DNA of 64,000 nt from Geopsychrobacter electrodiphilus DSM 16401 (lineage in GTDB: Bacteria > Desulfobacterota > Desulfuromonadia > Desulfuromonadales > Geopsychrobacteraceae): positions 1,824,894 through 1,888,893 of the forward strand of contig NZ_ARWE01000001.1 of NCBI RefSeq assembly GCF_000384395.1. Direction: 5' to 3'. Below are positions 36,701 through 45,099 of the stretch, one piece after another. Made by a program: the position numbers and the translations under genes. Positions within the stretch are counted from its first letter, which is position 1; each line of letters starts with the position of its first letter. The notes below the pieces were generated by a model. The model did no database searches and was not told where the DNA came from. It saw nothing but the letters and a program-made list of their open reading frames with translations.

Positions 36701-37939
36701 TCAATTTCGTCTCTTTTTGTTTCGACCATTCGCACGGGCATAGCCGCTGATACCCATCATCAAGCGCAGCCAGCCGTAACAGAGCCAGGCCAGAAACCGT
36801 AGCCGGGCAGATTGCTGTTTCCAGTTATCCGCCAATATCCGTTGGCCATCCGTTTCCATGGTCTTTTTCAGGCTTTGCGCCAGGGTCGCGGCGAAGGTTT
36901 CGTCGTTGACGATCACATTCGCCTCACGCGAAAGCAGCAGGCTGAACGGATCGATATTCGAAGATCCCACCGTCGCCCAATATCCGTCGATTACTGCCAC
37001 TTTGGCGTGCAGGAAACTGGTGTGGTATTCGTAAATTTCAATCCCCGCAGTGAGGAAATTGCCATAGAGCGCCTGAGAGGCATAATGCTGGAGTTGATGA
37101 TCAGACTTCCCCTGCAGCAACAGAACCACCCGCACGCCACGCTCGGCCGCTTTGATCAGCGCATGTCGAAAATCGGCCCCCGGCAAAAAATAGGCGTTGG
37201 CCAGAATGATTTCAGATTCTGCCTGCCTGATTGCCTCAAGATAAGCCGCTTCAATGTCACGGCGGTGATGAAAATTATCCCTCACCAGAAAGGCCGCGCT
37301 CATTGTCCCCCCGCTGAAGGTTGAAGCCGGCAGTGCCCCGGTCCGGACCCTTCCTTTGCGGAAACGCTTCCACGCCATCATTGACCAGAGGCGCTGCGCA
37401 GAAAGGCGGATAACGTCCACCAGTGGCCCTTGCACGGCGACGGCAAAGTCATAGCGAGGGGGCAAGTCGTTCGTCGTTCCCTGATCAGAAATAACGTTGA
37501 TCCCCCCGACAAAGGCGATCTCCCGGTCCACCACCACGATTTTCCGGTGCATACGGCGCAGGCGCTCGCGTCGAAAGGTCCAGGGGGAGATTTTGGGGCG
37601 GTAGATGAGGATCTGTACCCCGTCGGCCTGCAGCTGGTCCCGCATGCTCTGTGGCAGGTCTTTGGAGCCGTAGCCGTCGATCAGCACATGGACTTTAACC
37701 CCACGCCGGACCGCCCGCTTCAGCGCATCCGAGATGCGTCGCCCGGTGATATCATCCTGGTAAATATAGGCTTCAAGATAAATTTCATGACGGGCCTGAT
37801 CGATCGCCGCTTCGATGGCGGGGAAATAGGCTGCGCCGTTTTGCAGCAGTGTAACTTGATTATCCGGGACAAAACCTGACCAACTCTCAGCCAGAACCGC
37901 CTGATAAAAACTTCGCCGCCGGTATTTCGCTTGCGCCAT
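36701..37939 (-). CDS. Cardiolipin synthase-like (phospholipase D family) protein
   Basis: 412 aa from ATG at 37939; the in-frame extension upstream would overlap the STAS gene. Two PLD motifs: HRKIVVVDREIAFVGG (about 115-130) and HAKVAVIDGYWATVGSSNID (about 320-340), the pattern of ClsB/YbhO-type cardiolipin synthases that transfer phosphatidyl groups between phospholipids. There is no N-terminal membrane segment, as in ClsB; the C-terminus carries a hydrophobic stretch (about 385-405). It lies in the minus-strand island and starts 25 bp after the STAS gene. Confidence 0.85.
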   Translation of the reverse strand: MAQAKYRRRSFYQAVLAESWSGFVPDNQVTLLQNGAAYFPAIEAAIDQARHEIYLEAYIYQDDITGRRISDALKRAVRRGVKVHVLIDGYGSKDLPQSMRDQLQADGVQILIYRPKISPWTFRRERLRRMHRKIVVVDREIAFVGGINVISDQGTTNDLPPRYDFAVAVQGPLVDVIRLSAQRLWSMMAWKRFRKGRVRTGALPASTFSGGTMSAAFLVRDNFHHRRDIEAAYLEAIRQAESEIILANAYFLPGADFRHALIKAAERGVRVVLLLQGKSDHQLQHYASQALYGNFLTAGIEIYEYHTSFLHAKVAVIDGYWATVGSSNIDPFSLLLSREANVIVNDETFAATLAQSLKKTMETDGQRILADNWKQQSARLRFLAWLCYGWLRLMMGISGYARANGRNKKRRN

Positions 37940-37964
37940 AATCTCTAACCTGTCGGTGTTCGGA

Positions 37965-38342
37965 TTATCCCCGACCCAACCAGATCCGCGCTTCAGCAGC
38001 GGTGGTTTGATCAAAATAGCGTATCTCGGCTTTGATGAACGGCTTGCAGAAGATCGCCATGCCGTGCTGCCAGCGTTTTTCGCCGACCATCGCGATCCGC
38101 TCGATGTCGGACATATGGTGCATGCCGAACTTGAAATCCTCCCAGGCGGCGCTCGCCTCCCAGCCGTGGAAACCGGTCATGTCGAACAGCACGCGTAATT
38201 TGCCGTGTTGCCCGGCGAGACGCTCGAACTCCGGTACAAAGTGTTCATAATCCGCTTTTTCCAGCTTGCCGCTGACATGCACATTGATCAGCTTGCCGCC
38301 GTTTTCTTCATCGAGTTGAATAGGCACTGTGGACTCCTTCAC
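37965..38342 (-). CDS. STAS/SEC14 (SpoIIAA-like) domain protein
   Basis: 125 aa forming one SpoIIAA-like STAS domain: PIQLDEENGGKLINVHVSGKL at the N-terminus, LRVLFDMTGFHGW in the middle and RYFDQTTAAEARIWL at the end. Family members are small soluble proteins of unclear, perhaps lipid- or protein-binding, function. The first 25 residues closely match a remnant at 44790-45098, so the island once held two copies. Likely co-transcribed with the cardiolipin synthase gene. Confidence 0.8.
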   Translation of the reverse strand: MKESTVPIQLDEENGGKLINVHVSGKLEKADYEHFVPEFERLAGQHGKLRVLFDMTGFHGWEASAAWEDFKFGMHHMSDIERIAMVGEKRWQHGMAIFCKPFIKAEIRYFDQTTAAEARIWLGRG

Positions 38343-38504
38343 CTGGTTTTATCTCCCAAGCATCAGTTGATTGAATCTTTTTTAGCACCGGATCAGGGAG
38401 TCGGTTGAATAGTGTGCAAGAAGCCGGAGCCCGGCGTAACTTGCTCAGTTAAACAACCTGGGCATTTTGAACCTGAGTTTCAAAGACTGGTCATGAATTC
38501 AAAA

Positions 38505-38609
38505 TTATTTTTTGACCAGTTTGATAACCACGACGACAATCAGCACCACCACCAGGGTGGCGAGCACCGGCCAAACCCACATCCCGCCATCCATCATGTT
38601 ACTGAACAT
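38505..38609 (-). CDS. Small single-span membrane protein
   Basis: 34 aa: short polar start with several methionines, one hydrophobic helix (VWPVLATLVVVLIVVVVI) and a basic end (KLVKK). AAAGGAG precedes the ATG by seven bases, which supports translation. Too short for a family call; the positive-inside rule puts the C-terminus in the cytoplasm. Confidence 0.5.
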   Translation of the reverse strand: MFSNMMDGGMWVWPVLATLVVVLIVVVVIKLVKK

Positions 38610-38851
38610 CACACAGCTCCTTTCGCTACGCCGGGCATACCCGTGTCTGGCCAGACCCTCCAGCGGTGGCATCCGTGGCGGCCGAAGTTGCCGCCACGGG
38701 GTCGCGCCAACCGCTCGTTGTCTGGTTTTGCCTGTTTCACGGTCGCCCCCCCCAGTATGAAGAGCGGGGCGTCGAGCAGATTTTTTTGATCTGCGGTTCG
38801 GCTAACGCGAGGTGAACGCGCGCAACATTTAATCGACTTCAGGCACTGGGT

Positions 38852-39043
38852 TTATTTGTGATTGTGCCGATTTAAAAGCTCTTCGATTGTCGACTTGGTG
38901 GCCTTTGGGGTAATGACCTTTATCTCTAGCTTGTCCTTATCGACGAAAAAATTTTCTTCGGGAATTTGAGCTGCTATAAGCTCATTCTCTGCGTTTTTCA
39001 TGGCATCTACCGAGACATAGGTAACGCTTACTGTTTCATTCAT
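38852..39043 (-). CDS. Small protein of unknown function
   Basis: 63 aa, soluble, beta-alpha-beta-alpha layout (VSVTYVSVDAMKNAENELIAA, then KLEIKVITPKATKSTIEELL). AAAGGAG lies ten bases ahead of the ATG. It looks like a small ferredoxin-like fold, comparable to many short stress-associated proteins, but I do not recognise the family. Confidence 0.5.
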   Translation of the reverse strand: MNETVSVTYVSVDAMKNAENELIAAQIPEENFFVDKDKLEIKVITPKATKSTIEELLNRHNHK

Positions 39044-39394
39044 GGTGTGTTCTCCTTTTATTGGGTTGCAGGAGTCGCCAAAAACTGCGGTAAATCTTCA
39101 CCAGTGCTGAAGTTTACTATTGGCGGCATTCACATTAACATATTAGCAACGACCATGCCTAAGTCAAGAATGAGGAGTTCAAGTGTAAGGTTTTGATTTT
39201 ACGGGAGAAAGGGCAAGAGGTGGGCGGAATGAAAGTAACACCTTCAACAGCACCCATCATATTTAGCAGATTCGTCAATTGTGACAAAGGTATGAGATGT
39301 GCCTGGCTTGTGCCCATCCAGGGGCGCACCTACCCCTTGCTTGCCCAGTGTTCCAGCCGTCTAATTTCCGTGTTGATGTTGACGCTCCGGCTGA
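39044..39394. other. Intergenic, no feature seen
   Basis: 351 bp without an open frame that looks coding, hairpin or repeat of note. It should contain the promoter of the small protein at 38852. To its right the decayed permease begins. Confidence 0.3.
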
Positions 39395-39600
39395 TCTTCG
39401 GCCGGTTGTAGAAATTCCCAGATACATACCGATGCCGCCGGCGGAGGGGTAGGCATTCGACAATTTGACGCAGGAGTAAGCGCTGAACGAGACAACCAAC
39501 GCGGCGGAAAGAAAAGCCAGGGGGAAAGGCTTCCCGTCATCTCCGCACTGATCATCACCCCGGTGCCCATGGCGACAACGCCGATAAGCGTCAAACTATT
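39395..39600 (-). pseudogene. Amino-acid permease N-terminal fragment, frameshifted
   Basis: On the minus strand one frame reads SLTLIGVVAMGTGVMISAEM, and another, shifted and slightly downstream, reads KPFPLAFLSAALVVSFSAYS (39528-39469) followed by CVKLSNAYPSAGGIGMYLG. Together these are the first three helices of an APC-type permease with a short internal deletion and a frameshift near 39535. The rest of the gene is missing. It abuts the HAD gene stop. Confidence 0.65.
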
Positions 39601-40460
39601 TATACTTTTCCGATCGACGCGTCCTGCAGCCAAGCCAGCGTATGTGGCAGATAATGAACAAGCCCTTCCAGTACACCGGCGCTGTAGTTGCCGTTCATGC
39701 CGAGCAGGCCGCCCTGCGCCAGATATAAACAATCGCCATGTCCGGCTGCCTGGACCTGACGCAATGCCGTATCGCGGACGTCGTCGCGGGCATTTTTGAC
39801 CAGCACCGCCTGCAGTCCGCTGGTCAGCGCGGGCAGGTCGTTGCCGCTGTCACCGGCGAACACTGTCTGCTCATGGGTAAATCCATGGTGTTTCATCAGA
39901 AACTCAATTGCGTGCAGCTTGGTGGCGCGCTCCGGCAGTATGTCCAGCAAGCCGGTGTCGGCCACTTCGTCGATGCTCCAGATCAGGCTGGCACGTACCT
40001 CCTGCGCATCCAGGCGCTGGCGCAATTGCTTGAGCAGATTGTCCGGCTCGACATCCGTCGGGGCGTAGTAGCTGAGCTTGAAATCATTCTGTTTCTCCGG
40101 CTCCTGCAGCCGCAGCAATTCGATGTCGGCAAACAGTCCCTGCAGGTCTTTTCCGGTTTTGCCGCGCCAGTCGGAAGCGATCTCCTCGTACCAGTTGTCC
40201 CAGGGTCGCCAGTTGCCATCTTCGATGTCAAAGATCGTCGTACCGACATCGCCGATGGCATAGTCGGGCCGCGGCAGGGCATACTCCTCTATGGCCTGTT
40301 GCAGCAGCGCCTGGTGGCGCCCGCTCACGTAGACAAGGGTCAGCTCGGGCCGATCGGCCAGGCGCTGCAATAAGCGTCTCGCTTCGGGCGACTCGGGCTG
40401 CGCGCCGTTGGGCAGCAGGGTGCGGTCCAGATCCGAGCAAAGCAGAATGTTATGTTTCAT
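39600..40460 (-). CDS. HAD-IIB family phosphatase, sucrose-phosphatase-like
   Basis: 286 aa from ATG at 40460, overlapping the upstream glycosidase gene by 11 bp. HAD motif I SDLDRTLLP at residues 8-16, motif II YVSGR (about 46-50), and motif III/IV with a lysine (ATKLHAIEFL) and FAGDSGNDLPAL (about 205-216). This is the Cof/sucrose-6-phosphate phosphatase-type HAD with a C2 cap. Together with the overlapping glycosidase it suggests sugar-phosphate or compatible-solute (sucrose-type) metabolism; trehalose- or mannosyl-phosphate substrates are possible too. Confidence 0.78.
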   Translation of the reverse strand: MKHNILLCSDLDRTLLPNGAQPESPEARRLLQRLADRPELTLVYVSGRHQALLQQAIEEYALPRPDYAIGDVGTTIFDIEDGNWRPWDNWYEEIASDWRGKTGKDLQGLFADIELLRLQEPEKQNDFKLSYYAPTDVEPDNLLKQLRQRLDAQEVRASLIWSIDEVADTGLLDILPERATKLHAIEFLMKHHGFTHEQTVFAGDSGNDLPALTSGLQAVLVKNARDDVRDTALRQVQAAGHGDCLYLAQGGLLGMNGNYSAGVLEGLVHYLPHTLAWLQDASIGKV

Positions 40461-41712
40461 CGTCGTTAATCCTGAAAACATGTTGTCCCTCCAGCGCATG
40501 ATGGCCGATGATGGCCGCTGCGGCGCTCCAGCCCTGATGGCGGGTGCCGCCGGGCGTGAATTTGCGGCCATGAACAAATTCGGGAAAGCCCCAGGCTTCT
40601 CCATCCATCACCAGAGCATTGGCGCGATGTATCGCCTGCAAGTACTTCCGGGCTTCTTCTGTTTGCTGCCGCCGTGCCAGGTCGGCCACATAGAAGCCGG
40701 TGACCATGGGCCACAGGCCGCCGTTGTGGAACTCATAGGGCTTGTTCTTGAAGGTATAGGAGAACATCACCTGCAGGTCCTCCCAGTCCTCGTCCACGGG
40801 TTTGATGACCGGGTGGAAGGCGGGCAGCAGCGGCAGCTCGTCATGGATGACCTCCCCGACGATGAATGCGTCCATCTTGCTGCGTTGTGCGTCATCGGCG
40901 ACGTCCAGCAGTGATGCCAGGACATTGGCAAATGCATCGAAACGATAACCGTAACCGGCGGGCGAGAAGAAGGACATCCAGTGGTTTCCGGCGCAGTGTG
41001 ATGATGCGGCGGCTCGCCCCTTTTCGTAGAGCACCTCATGATACACATCGGCGGGCGGTTTTTGGGCATCGTCGAACCAATAATTGGCGCGGAGGAGATG
41101 GCGCAGGTGGCTGGTTTTTTCGTTGAGGGCGTGGTCGCTTGAACCATGCACTGCAGCGTCCATGCGGGCCAGCGTGCGTTGCGCCTGCAGATACAACAGC
41201 TGGTCGTAAAACACGTAGCCATTGTGCAGATACTCGTCGGCCCAGTCGCCGGTCAGCGGTACGTAAATGAGCCCGCGGTTGTTGAATTCCCATGCGCCCA
41301 ACAGGAAACGCACCTTTTCGATCGCGGGCAGCAGGCGTTCCAGAAATTCATCATCGCCTGTCGCCAGCCAATATTCACCGCAACCGATGATGAACCAGAG
41401 GTCGGCATCGACCCGCCCTGTGGTGCCCCCGTAGCTGATGCGTTTAGTGACAGTATCTACGTTGCTGGGTATCTCTCCATGCGGGCCCTGATACGCCGCC
41501 AGCGTCTCGAAAGTACGCTGGGCCGTCCCGATGAGATTGACGTCCCCGGTGAGTATTGCTGCCAGCGAGATAATAGTGCCATCACGGCCCCAGATGCGCC
41601 GGTAGTTATCCTTTTTGCTGGTGCTCGCGACAAAACCGTCAGGTGTGACGCAGTCGTAGAGCAATGCCAGCGCCTTGTTGTAACCATCTTCCGTTTGGTT
41701 CCCCATTGTCAT
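40450..41712 (-). CDS. (alpha/alpha)6-barrel glycosidase, GH100/amylo-1,6-glucosidase-like
   Basis: 420 aa. The motif RRIWGRDGTIISLAA (about 38-52), the aromatic-rich VDADLWFIIGCGEYW, and the C-terminal HNGGLWPMVTGFYVADL and EAWGFPEF fit the barrel glycosidases that include neutral invertases (GH100) and glycogen-debranching glucosidases. It would hydrolyse sucrose or an alpha-glucan end; the substrate is not fixed by sequence reading. Its ATG overlaps the stop of the remaining zwf tail (ATGA at 41709-41712), showing it was once coupled to zwf. The HAD phosphatase overlaps its end. Confidence 0.72.
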   Translation of the reverse strand: MTMGNQTEDGYNKALALLYDCVTPDGFVASTSKKDNYRRIWGRDGTIISLAAILTGDVNLIGTAQRTFETLAAYQGPHGEIPSNVDTVTKRISYGGTTGRVDADLWFIIGCGEYWLATGDDEFLERLLPAIEKVRFLLGAWEFNNRGLIYVPLTGDWADEYLHNGYVFYDQLLYLQAQRTLARMDAAVHGSSDHALNEKTSHLRHLLRANYWFDDAQKPPADVYHEVLYEKGRAAASSHCAGNHWMSFFSPAGYGYRFDAFANVLASLLDVADDAQRSKMDAFIVGEVIHDELPLLPAFHPVIKPVDEDWEDLQVMFSYTFKNKPYEFHNGGLWPMVTGFYVADLARRQQTEEARKYLQAIHRANALVMDGEAWGFPEFVHGRKFTPGGTRHQGWSAAAAIIGHHALEGQHVFRINDDET

Positions 41713-41883
41713 TTTCCTCTCTTCGCAAGCATCGGGTTGTACAAGCGTCCATATTCTGCAATAAGCGCGTCAGCCTGTTTCGGCCCCCAACTGCCGGCAT
41801 AAGGGGTCTACCATAGAATCCTGTAGATGGCGGGGCACCATATCAGCGCCCATGCGCCCCAGTCCAATCATACCAATCTGCAT
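41709..41883 (-). pseudogene. gnd'-'zwf deletion fusion (remnant)
   Basis: From ATG 41883, with a good GAGGAGG site upstream, the frame reads MQIGMIGLGRMGADMVPRHL, the NAD(P)-binding start of 6-phosphogluconate dehydrogenase (Gnd), then goes out of register and stops at 41770. In another frame the DNA from about 41813 to 41709 reads YAGSWGPKQADALIAEYGRL and then YNPMLAKRGK-stop, the C-terminal end of glucose-6-phosphate dehydrogenase (Zwf). The two ends are joined near 41818. Everything between (most of gnd and of zwf, over 2 kb by family lengths) is gone. Upstream is tal, downstream the glycosidase. Confidence 0.85.
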
Positions 41884-41905
41884 CAAGGACCTCCTCTTTC
41901 TCTCA

Positions 41906-43039
41906 TCACGCCTGGGCCGAACTCCGCTTTTGCTCAAGTGCCTGCAGAAGTTTGTCAAAGGGCTTGACAAACTTCTCTATTCCTTCGTTCTCCAGTTGGC
42001 TGGTAACCGTATCGAGGTCGATGCCTGTTTCTGGCAGATGCTGCAAGATCCGTTCGGTTCCTTCCAGATCACCTTCCAACCGAAGCGCAGGGTTGCCATG
42101 ATCACGGTAGGCGTTGAGGGTTTCGAGGGGAATGGTGTTTATCGTCTCCGGGCCGATCAGTGCTTCCACATATTTCACGTCGCTCTCAGCCGGGCTTTTA
42201 GTGCTGGTGCTGGCCCACAGAACCCGCTGTGGCCGGGCACCTCCGGTAACAAGTTTGCGAAATCTCGCGCTTGTATGAATCTCTTTGTAGAGCTGATAGG
42301 CTGCCCTGGCGCTGGCAATTGCTATCTTTCCACGGAGCTGGGAAGCCCTCTCCGCAGGTCGTCCTCCCTCCGGTAATTTCTTTTCCAGCAATGGGTCGAC
42401 CAGCACGTCGATGCGACTCAGAAAGAAACTGGCTACCGAGCTGATGCGATCCAGTGGAAGTCCGGCGGCTACCCGCATCTCCAGCCCTGAAATATAGGCT
42501 TCGGCTTCGGCTACGGCCTGATAGCGGGGGAGGCCGAAGAGGAGTGTCACGTTGACATTGATTCCTTCGCTGATGAGCTGGCGTATCACCGTAAGCCCTT
42601 CCTGGGTACCTGGGACTTTGATCAGCAGGTTTGGACGATCTACTTCCTTCCAGAGGTGGCGGGCCTCCCTGAGAGTACCTGCACCATCACGGGCCAGGTG
42701 GGGTGAAACCTCAAGGCTCACAAAACCGTCTCTTCCTGCCATCCGGTCGTAAAGCGGATGCAACAGATCGGCTGTACGTTGAATGTCCTCAATAACCAAT
42801 TTCTCATAGATCGCAGCGGTGGTTTTCCTTTCACGAGCCAGTGACCGGATGGCATCATCATAGTCATTACTCTCAGCGATGGCCTTTTCGAAAATAGATG
42901 GGTTGGAAGTCACACCACTTACACCATCTTCATTGATCAAGCGCAGAAGATCTCCCGAATCGAGTATCCTGCGGCTGATGAAATCCAGCCAGATGCTTTG
43001 GCCGAAACTCTCAAGCTTCAAAAGCGGATTATTTTTCAT
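41906..43039 (-). CDS. tal: Transaldolase
   Basis: 377 aa, the long transaldolase type. Motifs: GVTSNPSIFEKAI (about 39-51), the Schiff-base lysine in NLLIKVPGTQEG (about 141), INVNVTLLF and VASFFLSRIDVLVD. It moves a dihydroxyacetone unit between sugar phosphates in the non-oxidative pentose phosphate pathway. AAAGGTG precedes the ATG. In the island it stood before gnd and zwf, which are now deleted, so the oxidative branch partners at this site are lost while transaldolase stays complete. Confidence 0.9.
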   Translation of the reverse strand: MKNNPLLKLESFGQSIWLDFISRRILDSGDLLRLINEDGVSGVTSNPSIFEKAIAESNDYDDAIRSLARERKTTAAIYEKLVIEDIQRTADLLHPLYDRMAGRDGFVSLEVSPHLARDGAGTLREARHLWKEVDRPNLLIKVPGTQEGLTVIRQLISEGINVNVTLLFGLPRYQAVAEAEAYISGLEMRVAAGLPLDRISSVASFFLSRIDVLVDPLLEKKLPEGGRPAERASQLRGKIAIASARAAYQLYKEIHTSARFRKLVTGGARPQRVLWASTSTKSPAESDVKYVEALIGPETINTIPLETLNAYRDHGNPALRLEGDLEGTERILQHLPETGIDLDTVTSQLENEGIEKFVKPFDKLLQALEQKRSSAQA

Positions 43040-43058
43040 GATGTTTTCACCTTTCTTT

Positions 43059-43205
43059 CAAGGACTGAAATTTTGCCGAAACGGCGATCCGGCGGTCACC
43101 AGCAGGATGACCAAAGGCAGGAATGACAGCAGCAGGTAATAGGCAAAGGCGGCGGCACCCTCGTTGCCATCCGCATCCACCCAGCATGCGTAAGCGCGGC
43201 GGAGA
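43059..43205 (-). pseudogene. YihY/BrkB family N-terminal fragment
   Basis: Codons from about 43205 down to the stop at 43059 read RRAYACWVDADGNEGAAAFA (about 43205-43146) then YYLLLSFLPLVILLVTAGSP, which is the first helix region of YihY/UPF0761 (BrkB-like) membrane proteins. The remaining ~250 residues are missing and there is no clear start. Read as a decayed fragment. Confidence 0.6.
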
Positions 43206-43292
43206 ACCAGCCACCCGGGTTTACTGCTTAACTTTGCGCAATAACTTTCGCATCGGTTCGACCTTATTCAATCTCTGGGTTCGAGCCGACCT

Positions 43293-43775
43293 CTATTCCC
43301 GGTCGAAGCGTACGACTTTGCCGCTTTTGAAACGCAGAACCAACTGGTCGCTTTCAAAGGAAAACGTCGCCTTTTTTCCATCCCGTATCGCCTTCGATTT
43401 AATCTTATCGCCATCTACTGAATATGGCCCTTGGAGATTTCGGACCTGCCCGACAAACGGAATATCGGACCACGCCAGGACACTTACTTTTTTTTCTCGG
43501 CGGAAGGTGAGCCGAATTTTGACCTCGCCCATTTTTGCGTCCACGTCTTTTGCTGTCCAAGTGCCGTAGAGTTGCTCGGGCGGAAGAGAGGGCGTCTCGT
43601 CTTTCCCGACTTCAGCCGCAAGAACGCTCGGCTTCATCTTTTCAACCGGAGCTCCATGAGCAAGAGATCCGCCCAATACGGTGGCGACGATGAAGAGGGC
43701 ACCGAGCGCTCCGCCAGTGGCATTTCGCGCTTTCCTAGTTGACGTCAGAATCAAAAAGTTTTTCATGTGTTTCAC
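43293..43775 (-). CDS. Exported protein of unknown function
   Basis: 160 aa from GTG at 43775 (AAGGA seven bases upstream). A signal peptide (about residues 20-42, ending LAHGA) precedes a basic beta-rich domain: LYGTWTAKDVDAKMGEVKIRL, FVGQVRNLQGPYSVDGDKI and LVLRFKSGKVVRFDRE. The layout resembles a small lipocalin- or TIGR03067-like beta-barrel that begins with an LxGTW motif, but I do not assign a family. Intact frame. Confidence 0.55.
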   Translation of the reverse strand: MKHMKNFLILTSTRKARNATGGALGALFIVATVLGGSLAHGAPVEKMKPSVLAAEVGKDETPSLPPEQLYGTWTAKDVDAKMGEVKIRLTFRREKKVSVLAWSDIPFVGQVRNLQGPYSVDGDKIKSKAIRDGKKATFSFESDQLVLRFKSGKVVRFDRE

Positions 43776-43826
43776 TTTTCCATCCTTTTCGACCGCACGT
43801 CAACGAGGTTAAACTTCCAATTACTG

Positions 43827-44035
43827 TCAGGCATCATCGATGCGCGTTTGAAACCGTTTTCGTTGTTCGTCCTTCGACTGGAGGAGAAAAAATTTGATGA
43901 TCCGGGTGCCGTTGCGGTGGAGATGCGCTTCGAAGTCCACGATGGAACGATACCGCTCCTCCCAAATGGGCTGCTTGGCGATTAACCCTTCCGGCAACCC
44001 TGACGGCGAAGTTTTTTCCGGATGCACACGAACAC
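43827..44035 (-). pseudogene. Polyphosphate kinase 2 internal fragment
   Basis: About 65 codons read HPEKTSPSGLPEGL, IWEERYRSIVDFEAHLHRNG (positions about 43965-43906), TRIIKFFLLQSK and DEQRKRFQTRIDD then stop. These are consecutive central motifs of PPK2-type polyphosphate:nucleotide kinases. The N-terminal Walker A part and the C-terminal lid/arginine part are both missing. It ends directly against the DUF4396 gene stop. Confidence 0.75.
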
Positions 44036-44052
44036 CGAACTGCTCATGAACC

Positions 44053-44787
44053 TCACATCATCTCTTTGACGCCAGAGCGGAGCAGCCACCAGTTGACCGG
44101 ATAGCTGGTGATAAAGCCGCACAGCATCGCAATCTGCATCATGAGCCAGAACTCAACGCTATCAACTTCAAGTCTGACGCCGAATACTTGCGGGAAATAA
44201 TAAAGGCTCGCGAAGGCCATGAAGCCATACATTCCGATCTGCCAAGCCGTCAGCGATAGCGTATCAGCCTTTAACGCCGCCTTGACTCCCGCCGTCATCT
44301 TCAAATGGCGCATCGGCACGATCGTGAAATATTGAAACGCAACGCCAATCACGAAGGCGACGATAAAGTCGAGCACCCAGACGGCGAAGATCTTCTCGCT
44401 GAAAAGCCAGTGCCAACCAAACCACACGGCGATTGCGGGGAAGGTAAAGGCCAGCCACTCGGCGCAAATATCGCCGAGTGTGCAGCCGCTGCCGCAATGG
44501 AGCGTGGCCTTGCCGACCATCACGGGAAATGGCGTCGCGCTCTTGTCCGACGGTTCGTGCGCTTCGCTTTTCGCGTTCATGGCCGCCTCCATGGTTGCGC
44601 GCCGTCCATAACGGAAATAGGCCCAGGCCGTCAGCACCGTTCAGAACAATGCCACGACCGGCCAGACGATGTTCATAATCCACATGTGTTGCGGATGTCG
44701 CATCTCGTCAATCATGATCACCCCGGCGGCGGCGAAGCCGAGCATCAGCGCGAAAATGGAGACGAGGTGGAGCCAGTGCGGAATCAT
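44053..44787 (-). pseudogene. DUF4396 membrane protein gene with in-frame TGA
   Basis: The full frame from ATG 44787 has 48 codons (MIPHWLHLVSIFALMLGF, HPQHMWIMNIVWPVVALF), then TGA at 44643-44641, and goes on in the same frame as TVLTAWAYFRYGRRATMEAA to 44053. Both parts are typical of DUF4396, four-helix membrane proteins with a HCGSGCTLGD motif (kept, about 44495). The stop replaces what is normally a glycine codon (GGA to TGA is one change). A GTG right after the stop could restart translation of a 194-aa product lacking helix 1. Selenocysteine is unlikely, as there is no hairpin that I can support. Confidence 0.75.
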
Positions 44788-44789
44788 GA

Positions 44790-45098
44790 TTACGCTTCCT
44801 CCTCAAGTTTAGCCTTGTCTTCAGGTTTGGTATCGGTTTTTGCCGCATCTGACCGCTTGTCGCGGTCTGCCTTTTTCATGTCTTCAACTGCTTTAACGTT
44901 TTTGCGCCCAAGTTCCCCGTAGAGCGCGTGAACTCGGATGACAAGCCCTGGAGTCAAATCCGTTGGTGCCTTGGCGCTGGCTTCTGGCTCTGCGTTTGTT
45001 TCCGCCTTGACCAGTTTTCCGCTGACGTGAAGGGCGAGAATCTTCCCGCCGTTTTCTTCATTGTGTTGAATTAGAAAGGCTGGATTCCTTGCCGTCAC
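44790..45098 (-). pseudogene. STAS-domain start fused to an unrelated gene tail
   Basis: 102-codon frame. The first third ([20 protein letters not shown], then VSGKLVKAE) is the start of a SpoIIAA-like STAS protein like that at 37965-38342. It then switches, in frame, to a lysine- and glutamate-rich tail ([20 protein letters not shown], then [15 protein letters not shown]) that reads like the C-terminus of a separate small protein. A deletion fusion is the simplest explanation. It ends two bases before the DUF4396 start. Confidence 0.6.
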
Positions 45099-45099
45099 A

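Noticed and set aside
44641-44643. Selenocysteine codon in the DUF4396 gene
   Set aside because: The family has glycine there and no SECIS-like hairpin follows; a nonsense mutation is simpler.
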